From positions 78,108 through 142,107 of the forward strand of contig KB722749.1 in the NCBI GenBank assembly GCA_000349905.1: a stretch of DNA of 64,000 nt, written 5' to 3'. Each line of letters begins with the position of its first letter. Position 1 is the first letter of the stretch. Shown piece by piece: positions 57,273-64,000 of this stretch. The notes under the pieces were generated by a model. It was given only the letters and a program-made list of their open reading frames with translations, had not been told where the DNA came from and ran no database searches. A program made the position numbers and the translations under genes. This stretch comes from Volvariella volvacea V23 (taxonomy: Eukaryota > Basidiomycota > Agaricomycetes > Agaricales > Pluteaceae).

Positions 57273-58597
57273 TCGGCCCCTCGATTCCAGTTTTTTCATC
57301 TCTTAATTTTCTTCGCACATGTCATTTTTCTCTCTTACCCTCTCTTCCCTTTTCTTTTTCCCTTCCCCCACTTGTCGTTTTTGCGCTTTGTGATTGGTTC
57401 TCACTATTTGACCCACTCGCTTTCACGGTTTTGCCTTCTCCATATCGCATGGACGATACACAGTAGAATAAGATTGTACACAATACCTCCTCTAGATCTC
57501 TTTGATGACTTTGACGACTCATACAGACTCGCTATTTAAAAATGCCTCGGACCTTTTGGCATACCTATTGTAGAATACCCTTAGTACATGACGTAATGCC
57601 TGACGATGCTTTTGTTGATAGTTGGTACACTGATGACTTGATTGCACTTGATTACCTATCGCTGGCACTTGAGAATATTGCCCATGACCTATGCCTCGGG
57701 TGGTACATGTAAGGTTTACAATACTCAGTCAGCATCAACCTAGTGCATCGTACAAGCAAGTGGAATGATGCCGATAGAACGACGTGAGACTACCAACTAA
57801 ATCCCTGCTCGGTGTCTTAATCGCCCGTCCAGTAAGGCTAATTAGCCCATCCGACTCACCTCCAGCCTCAGCACCAACTCGGCAACACAATTCTTCGACA
57901 TATTCTATGTTCACAACGTTATCCCAAAATACCGTCACAACACGTACAATATCCAGATCAAGTCTTTGATATTGTAAGGACCTGTGAGAGGCCTCAAACA
58001 ACATGTCGTCCACCTGAATTCAACTCAATATCACACCCTCCCATGAAGCTTGATGGCACACGCCTGTCGCTCGGAGTCATATGCCTGCCTTTATCTGCCT
58101 TCATTCGACTACCATCCCCATCCCTGGTATTTCTCTTGATGGGAATTGCCTCATATTGCGTTGACTCGTGCCACAACTATTCGAACCTTCAGAATACATC
58201 AAACATGGGATAGGGATACGAGAACGACCAATATCCGTCATTGTTATTAGGCTGTTACCACTGCACTGCGTTCACAACCGCCAGGTTTATGTAGGACCTT
58301 AGGGGTAATTTTAGATGGGCAACTAGGAGGGTGATGAGAGCGCAAAATAGCAACAAGATGGATGGACAATGAATGATCGAAAGATACGTCAAATTTGCTC
58401 ACCACATACCTAGTCCATCAACAACGTGAAATAGAAGATAATATAGCACTTGTCCTATATCGCATCGACATAAGAGTGTAGATAGGACCTATTCAGATCC
58501 TCTACGTTGTCTTCATCGTTTTAGTATGTAGGAAGGCCTCCAACGCTCAGATTAAACTAAATTAAGTGTTTATAGTAATAGGATTGTGACCAGATCA
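57273..58597. other. 1.3-kb intergenic region
   Basis: This is the 3' flank of the transporter (pyrimidine-rich near 57300-57370) and the upstream region of array copy 12. Nothing else is recognised. Confidence 0.5.
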
Positions 58598-58607
58598 GGT
58601 GGCCAAC
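58598..58607 (+). promoter_or_regulatory. Shared array promoter element, copy 12
   Basis: GGTGGCCAAC in CAGATCAGGTGGCCAACGGC, 71 nt before the ATG. It is followed by GTTATAAGG as a likely TATA. Confidence 0.6.
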
Positions 58608-58677
58608 GGCATCAACCGCAACTAATAGGAGACGTTATAAGGAAAAAGCGCCGAAGACTCCCTGTCAATACTCTTCC

Positions 58678-60148
58678 ATGTTGCTTGTAACCCTGTTCCT
58701 CACCGCTTTTGCGCATTCCCTTGCCTCTCCTGTACCCATGACTATGCCTAGTAGCGCTATCCCAAGTCCTGTGTGCGTTGTAGCTGCTGCCATTACAGCT
58801 TCTCGATGCGACCCTACCCGAAATCGGACAATCTTTGACATCCTGTATAGCTGCATTGGAGTCATTCTCCTATGCACATACATATCTATACACCACAACA
58901 TCCCAGACCAGAATGACTCGTGGGCAAGGGTAACGTGGCTGAAGTTCAGAACAACGTTGTACGCATTGATCGCTCCTGAGATCATGATCATGTGGGCGAT
59001 CAGACAGTGGATCATGGCACGAAGAATCGCAAAGGACAACCAGGGTGAGTGATAAGGCGACTAGGCGATGCAGATGCTGACCTGTGAAAGATCGAGGATG
59101 GACGATGACGCATGGATTCTTTATCCAAATGGGAGGCCTGGTACGGCGCATAAACGGAGAAGAGGGAACAACCTATCAAGTTCTTTGTACCCCACGGATC
59201 AGGTATGATAGGGATTGGAAGAGCATCAAGATACCCTGTATTCCAGAGAGGGAAATCCAAGACCACGGAAAGGGAGACATACTTGCGAAGGCAGTCGTTG
59301 TTCTTCAAACTACATGGTTTGTCGCCCAGTGCATCGCTCGCCGCATCCAAGGTCTTGTTCTGACAGAAATCGAGCTCGTCACTCTCGCATTCGCCACCCT
59401 AAACGTAATCACATACGGGTTGTGGTGGAATAAACCATTAAACATCGGATACCCGATCTACTTTGATGAGAACGGAATCCGAGTAGATGGACCCCTGGCA
59501 ACGGTTGACAAGACAGACGACGATGAGGGACCGGTGAAAGAATGGGAGGGCGCATGGTACTCAAGGATCTGGAGGAGTATGCGGGACGGTGTGGTTGGAT
59601 GTGGCGAGACATTCTGGGATACCTGGGAGAGCGTGAAGGAGAGTTGGAGAGAGTCACTTCAGCAGCAGGGAGTGACAAGGACAGTGACAATTGTACCCTT
59701 CTCTGTCGTCTTTCGCCCTCTTTGGGATATGATGACAGACGAAGATTCACCAGACAACAGGCCGATGAGCGTTCACACATTTTATGCAGCAAGCATGGAC
59801 ACCGATGATGAAGACCTTGCGATTGTTTATGGCTCGGTGATTGGGATTATTTTTGGCGCAATCCACCTGATCGGCTGGAATTTTCGATTTCCAACATTTA
59901 TAGAACTCTGGCTTTGGAGGATATCTTCTCTTGTACTCACCGTTGCTCCTGTCTTCCTTGCGATTGGCGCTGTTATAGACAGACAAAGGCACAGCACCGT
60001 GGTCTTTTACGCAAGCGCCTATGCAGGCGCTCCCCTCTATTTCGCTGCTCGGATTATTCTTCTCTTCCTCGCATTCTACACTCTTCGTGATCTACCCGAC
60101 TCTGCCTACCAGAACGTTAGGTGGACTTCGTTTATTCCCCACATATAG
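58678..60148 (+). CDS. Array copy 12: two-exon multi-pass membrane protein, 474 aa
   Basis: Exons are 58678-59044 and 59091-60148. The intron is 46 nt (GTGAGT..GCTGACCTGTGAAAG). It is the longest intact copy. The extra length lies in the segment after MGGLVRR (INGEEGTTYQVLC, then a Tyr/Arg/Trp-rich stretch before IKIPCIPE) and in the loop EDSPDNRPMSVHTF. The normally invariant HPFYAA reads HTFYAA, and RTRTIF in exon 1 reads RNRTIF, which creates an N-x-T sequence next to the lumenal cysteines. The end is WTSFIPHI. It is the first of three plus-strand copies at the right end, and it is separated from copy 11 by the unrelated 48-57 kb genes. Confidence 0.9.
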
Positions 60149-60865
60149 TACCCCTCAGTTGTCATCAGCAGGCATTTGCTTGTTCCCAATAACCCACCAG
60201 CACTTGGATAACATATTGTTGCTCGTCAATTTGTATGTCACCATCTTTTGCTTACCTTCCCTTGCGCACCTATCTACGTATGCACTTCGAGTTGAAGCAC
60301 GCTTACTTTTTAGTCTACGTGATCTATCTCTTGTTACTGTGCATACAGGCTGTAAGTTTCCTGTTAACCTAAGAGTGGTTATACGTAGTAGCCAGGACCC
60401 GACATGACTAACATAATTCCTACCATGATCTTGACATCATTCCAGCCTACATCCGATTGCCATCCTGCTAGTCGTTGCCCAGCCGATGTTGTGCTTGTAG
60501 GTAGCCCCATTCCGTACGTTCTATATTCAATTGAACCTCTAGATCTCATGAACACTAGAAACTTCAACAGGCCAACGCCACTAATCAAAAACTTCCTCCT
60601 GTCCCTGGATAATTCAAGCACAGCTGCTCCATCGTTCCTGCCTTATTGCACTGGTTCGCCCAATCAACTGGATATTTGCTGACCCTAAGGGGTTGTAACC
60701 CAAATTGTGGTTCCCGAAAATGACTAGATGTTGAATTTTCAGCATATGTGGTTCTATATAGGCTGGATCATGAGACTAGCATAAATAATGCCATCGTTTT
60801 TGTCGCCTAAGGTATGTCATGCGTTTGGATATGCAGGCACCCTGATGAGAATGGTGACCAAATTA
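60149..60865. other. Intergenic region between array copies 12 and 13
   Basis: No gene is supported, and the short frames at 60404-60682 have no coding signature. Confidence 0.5.
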
Positions 60866-60875
60866 GGTAGTCAAC
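60866..60875 (+). promoter_or_regulatory. Shared array promoter element, copy 13
   Basis: GGTAGTCAAC in CAAATTAGGTAGTCAACGGC, 93 nt before the ATG. GTATAAGG follows. Confidence 0.55.
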
Positions 60876-60967
60876 GGCCTGGCAGCTGTAAAGCCAACCG
60901 AGTGAACCGTATAAGGATGACAGAAGAACAAAAGGGGAAACTCCATCACCCGTATCCACATCCCTCC

Positions 60968-62401
60968 ATGTTGCTTGCGAGCCTCTTTCTCGCCGCATTT
61001 GCGCACTCCCTTGCCTCCCCAGTCCCAGTTACTGTCCCAGGAAGTACCTTTCCAAGCCCTGTATGTGTTGCTGCTGCTGCGATGACAGCTTCACAATGCG
61101 ATCCTACTCGAACTCGGACAATCTTCGACATTCTGTACAGTTGCATTGGAGTCATTCTCCTGTGCACGTACATCTCCATCCACCACAACATACCGGACCA
61201 GGGCGATTCGTGGGTCAAGGCAACGTGGCTGAAACTCCGGACAACATTGTACGCATTGGTGGTTCCCGAGATAGTGATAATGTGGGCGATCAGGCAGTGG
61301 ATCATGGCACGCAAAATTGCCAGGACGAACAAACGTGAGTGGTAGTGAGCAACTGAGTGATGCAGGTGCTAACCTATCAAAGATCGTGGATGGACAAAGA
61401 CCCATGGATTCTTTATCCAAATGGGGGGTTTGGTGCGAAAGAGGACTGGGAGAGAGGTAGCCTATCAAGTGGTCTGCGACCCGGACAAGCTGAATGGAAT
61501 GAAGATACCATTCATCCCAGAAAAGGAGATTCAGGATCACGGAAAGGGTGACTTACTTGCGAAGGCTGTCGTCGTCGTCCAAACCATATGGTTTGTTGCA
61601 CAGTGCATCGCTCGTCATGTACAAGGCCTCATTCTCACGGAAATCGAGCTCGTCACTCTAGCATTTGCCACCCTGAATGTGATTACGTATGGTTTGTGGT
61701 GGAATAAGCCATTGAACGTCGGATATCCAATATATTTTGATGAAGATGGGAATCGAGTTGATGGGCCATTGGCAGCCAATGGCGAGTCAGAAGAGGACCA
61801 AGGGCAGGTGAGAGAATGGGAAGAGGCATGGTGCGCACGGATTTGGAGGAGTATGAGCAGCTGCGTAGCAGGATGCAGTGGGGTTTTCCGGCACATTCGG
61901 GAGGGTTGGGGTGATTACCGTGAAGAATATGGAAAGGTGGCACTGTTCGTCGCACCATTCGAGGCTGTCTTTCATCCCCTCCTGGATATGATGTCAGATG
62001 CTCCAGAAAACAGACCAACAAGCGTCCACCCATTTTACTCTGCAAAACTAGATTTCAATGATCGAGATCTTGCGGTCTTTTATGGTTCTGGGATAGGTAT
62101 TATTTTCGGCGGGATTCATCTCATCGGTTGGAACTATCAATTCCCAACAATTGTGGAAGTTTGGCTTTGGAGGATTTCTGCTCTTGCCCTTACCAGTATT
62201 CCTCCCTTCCTCGCCATTGGTGTTGCTCTAGTCTCGAAATATAATTACGAAATGGTACTTGGTTTGACTGCATATATTGGAGGTCCTCTCTACTTTACTG
62301 CTCGTATTGTAATTCTCTTTCTTGCTTTCTTCACTCTCCGTGATCTATCCGATGCTGCCTATCAAAATGTGAGGTGGACGGAGTTTATCCCCCATATTTA
62401 G
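60968..62401 (+). CDS. Array copy 13: two-exon multi-pass membrane protein, 461 aa
   Basis: Exons are 60968-61334 and 61383-62401, with a 48-nt intron (GTGAGT..GCTAACCTATCAAAG). The open frame extends upstream to 60788, but the element at 60866 and the alignment with the sisters place the start at 60968. The fourth helix differs from the others: QTIWFVAQ has Ile for Thr, and the following block is CIARHVQG. The central helix has a unique cysteine pair (SSCVAGCSG). HPFYSA replaces HPFYAA. The block GGIHLIGWNYQFPTIVEVW is the most diverged version of an otherwise near-invariant stretch, and LSDAAYQNVRW replaces LPDSAYQNVRW. The frame is intact, so the gene is probably functional although fast-evolving. 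Confidence 0.9.
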
Positions 62402-62705
62402 TGCTATTTTCTCGGTGTGTACATCACCTTGCTCATTGCTCACCAATCCACCTATTACATACTAGTATCTAATAAATATCATGTCAATTCTTTCGTAAAC
62501 GTGAGTATCCGCCAATCAATTCCATATCTTGATATCATATCCTTCCCTTAAGAATTCCAGAAGCAAGTGCAGGTATACGCGAACAGGACATGCTTACAAT
62601 ATATTGTTCCGCTTGGTCTTGGACGTCCACATGTGAGAGATGAAGGATTTGACACTCAAATTGGATCAGATTTGGCGGCTATGAGGGCAAGGGTTATCCA
62701 TATTA
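62402..62705. other. Intergenic region between array copies 13 and 14
   Basis: Only the 3' flank and upstream region are seen. Confidence 0.5.
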
Positions 62706-62715
62706 GGTGGTTAGC
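62706..62715 (+). promoter_or_regulatory. Shared array promoter element, copy 14
   Basis: GGTGGTTAGC in ATATTAGGTGGTTAGCGGCA, 96 nt before the ATG. Confidence 0.5.
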
Positions 62716-62810
62716 GGCAACACATCAACTGGATCAAGTACCCATCCGATAAAGCATAATATACCAGAAGAGCGAATAGAAGGACTCAATACCTGAACCC
62801 ATCCCTACCT

Positions 62811-64000
62811 ATGTTCCTCGCAGGCCTCTTCCTTACAGCCTTTGCGCGATCCCTTGCGTCTCCTGTACCCATTGCTGTCCCCGGCAGCACCACCCCAAGC
62901 CCTGTATGCGTTGTCGCCGCCGTCATCACAGCTTCCCGGTGCGATCCCACCCAAACTCGGACTCTTTTCGATATCCTGTACAGCTGCATCGGGGTCATTC
63001 TTCTATGCACATACATTTCGATGCATCGTAACATACCAGACCAGGATGATTCGTGGGCCAAGGTGACATGGCTGAAGCTTCGAACGACATTGTATGCATT
63101 GATTGTGCCTGAGCTGGTGATGATGTGGGCTATTAGGCAGTGGATCATGGCACGGAATATTGCAAGACAGAATAGTGGTAAGTGGCACTGAACGGGTAGA
63201 TGACGACGATACTGACTTATTGAAGATCGTGGGTGGACAAAAACCCATGGGTTCTTTGTCCAGATGGGAGGTTTGGTGCAAAAGGAGAGTGGAGGAGAGG
63301 TGGGCTATCGAGTTGTATGTGACCCCAAAAAACTGACTGGAATGAAGATACCGTGTATCCCTGAAAAAGAGATTCAAGATCACGGAAAAGGAGACTTGCT
63401 TGCGAAGGCTATCGTCGTCATCCAAACCACATGGTTCGTCGCACAGTGTATCGCCCGCCGTGTCCAAGGCCTCGCTCTCACAGAAATTGAACTGGTTACT
63501 CTGGCATTCGCAACTCTGAACGTGGTCACCTATGGATTGTGGTGGAACAAGCCATTGAACGTCGGATATCCGATTTACTTTGATGCAAATGGGAATCGAG
63601 TTGATGGACCATTAGCGGACAATGATGGGCCACAGATAAGGGTACAAGAGGGAGCATGGTACGAAAAGCTTTGGGGAGGTATGAAGGACTATGTGGCGGG
63701 ATGTGGTGAGGTGTGGCATAGGATGAAGGAGAGCTGGCAGGCTTCTCTTCGACAACAAGGGGTGATGAAGGCGATCTGGGAGAAGGTGATCATGTTGCCG
63801 TTTTCAGCTGTCTTTGCTCCTCTGTTCGACATGATAACGCATTTAAAGGCAGAGAACAGGCCTACGAGTGTTCACCCGTTTTACGCCGCAAGCCCAAGTG
63901 ACTCTGATCACGTTTGCCATCGTTATTGGTTCGGTGATCGGTATACTTTTTGGTGCAATTCACCTCATTGGCTGGAATTTTCAATTCCCAACTATCATCG
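62811..64000 (+). pseudogene. Array copy 14: incomplete at the window edge, with a frameshift
   Basis: Exon 1 is 62811-63177 and exon 2 runs from 63226 to the window end, with a 48-nt intron (GTAAGT..TGACTTATTGAAG). All blocks up to SVHPFYAASPSDSD are in frame. Then, near 63917, one extra T (CACGTTTGCCATC) moves the frame by one. The following conserved stretch FAIVIGSVIGILFGAIHLIGW is legible only in the shifted frame, while the original frame continues open as nonsense to the edge. It is either a recent pseudogene or a base-calling error in a T run. HHNIP is replaced by HRNIP. The gene otherwise looks like a normal member, with the long RQQGVMKAIWEKVI central form seen in copies 7 and 11. 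Confidence 0.8.

Noticed and set aside
1..64000. tRNA, rRNA, CRISPR arrays and bacterial-type operons
   Set aside because: I saw no cloverleaf with T-loop consensus, no rRNA-like stretch and no regularly spaced short repeats, and the introns and promoters are fungal.

Overview
The window looks like nuclear DNA of a mushroom-forming basidiomycete (Agaricomycetes). The evidence is the intron style (46-70 bp, GT..AG, CTGAC/CTAAC branch sites close to the acceptor), TATA boxes 70-190 bp upstream of several starts, F-box proteins of the basidiomycete type, an AceTr/Ato transporter and H-type lectin genes. I cannot name the species.

The dominant feature is a dispersed tandem array of one gene family. 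Each member has two exons and encodes a roughly 460-residue multi-pass membrane protein of unknown function. I find nine members with complete reading frames, one member with a frameshift that also runs off the right edge, and five relics. Orientation falls in three blocks: plus strand at 1-11.4 kb, minus strand at 15.5-47.6 kb and plus strand at 58.7-64 kb. In every intact copy but one (25.2 kb) exon 1 is exactly 367 nt, and the phase-1 intron is 46-48 nt. Most copies share a promoter element, GATYRGGTRGYYAACGGC, 58-96 nt before the ATG.

Between 17.6 and 42 kb the array is mixed with other duplicated genes: H-type lectins (two intact, one 5'-truncated, one relic), an uncharacterised multi-exon family called X here (29.5-30.4 and 38.8-39.7 kb) and a small four-exon gene at 26.0-26.7 kb. 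Their order repeats, so this part is a mosaic of at least three diverged direct segmental duplications with different deletions. A truncated copy of the 13.3-15.1 kb gene sits inside one array relic at 32 kb.

The rest is more ordinary. There is a small secreted protein at 45.1-45.9 kb, two paralogous F-box genes at 48.0-52.0 kb, a six-exon gene of a fungal unknown family at 52.5-54.1 kb, a 193-bp hAT-like MITE with a perfect 8-bp target duplication at 55.1-55.3 kb and a GPR1/FUN34/YaaH (Ato) transporter at 56.4-57.3 kb. Left of 4 kb lie three decayed copies of an unrecognised minus-strand gene. I saw no rRNA, tRNA or CRISPR.

The locus reads as a birth-and-death cluster of variable membrane proteins with lectins among them. 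A role in recognition or defence is possible, but that is inference only.
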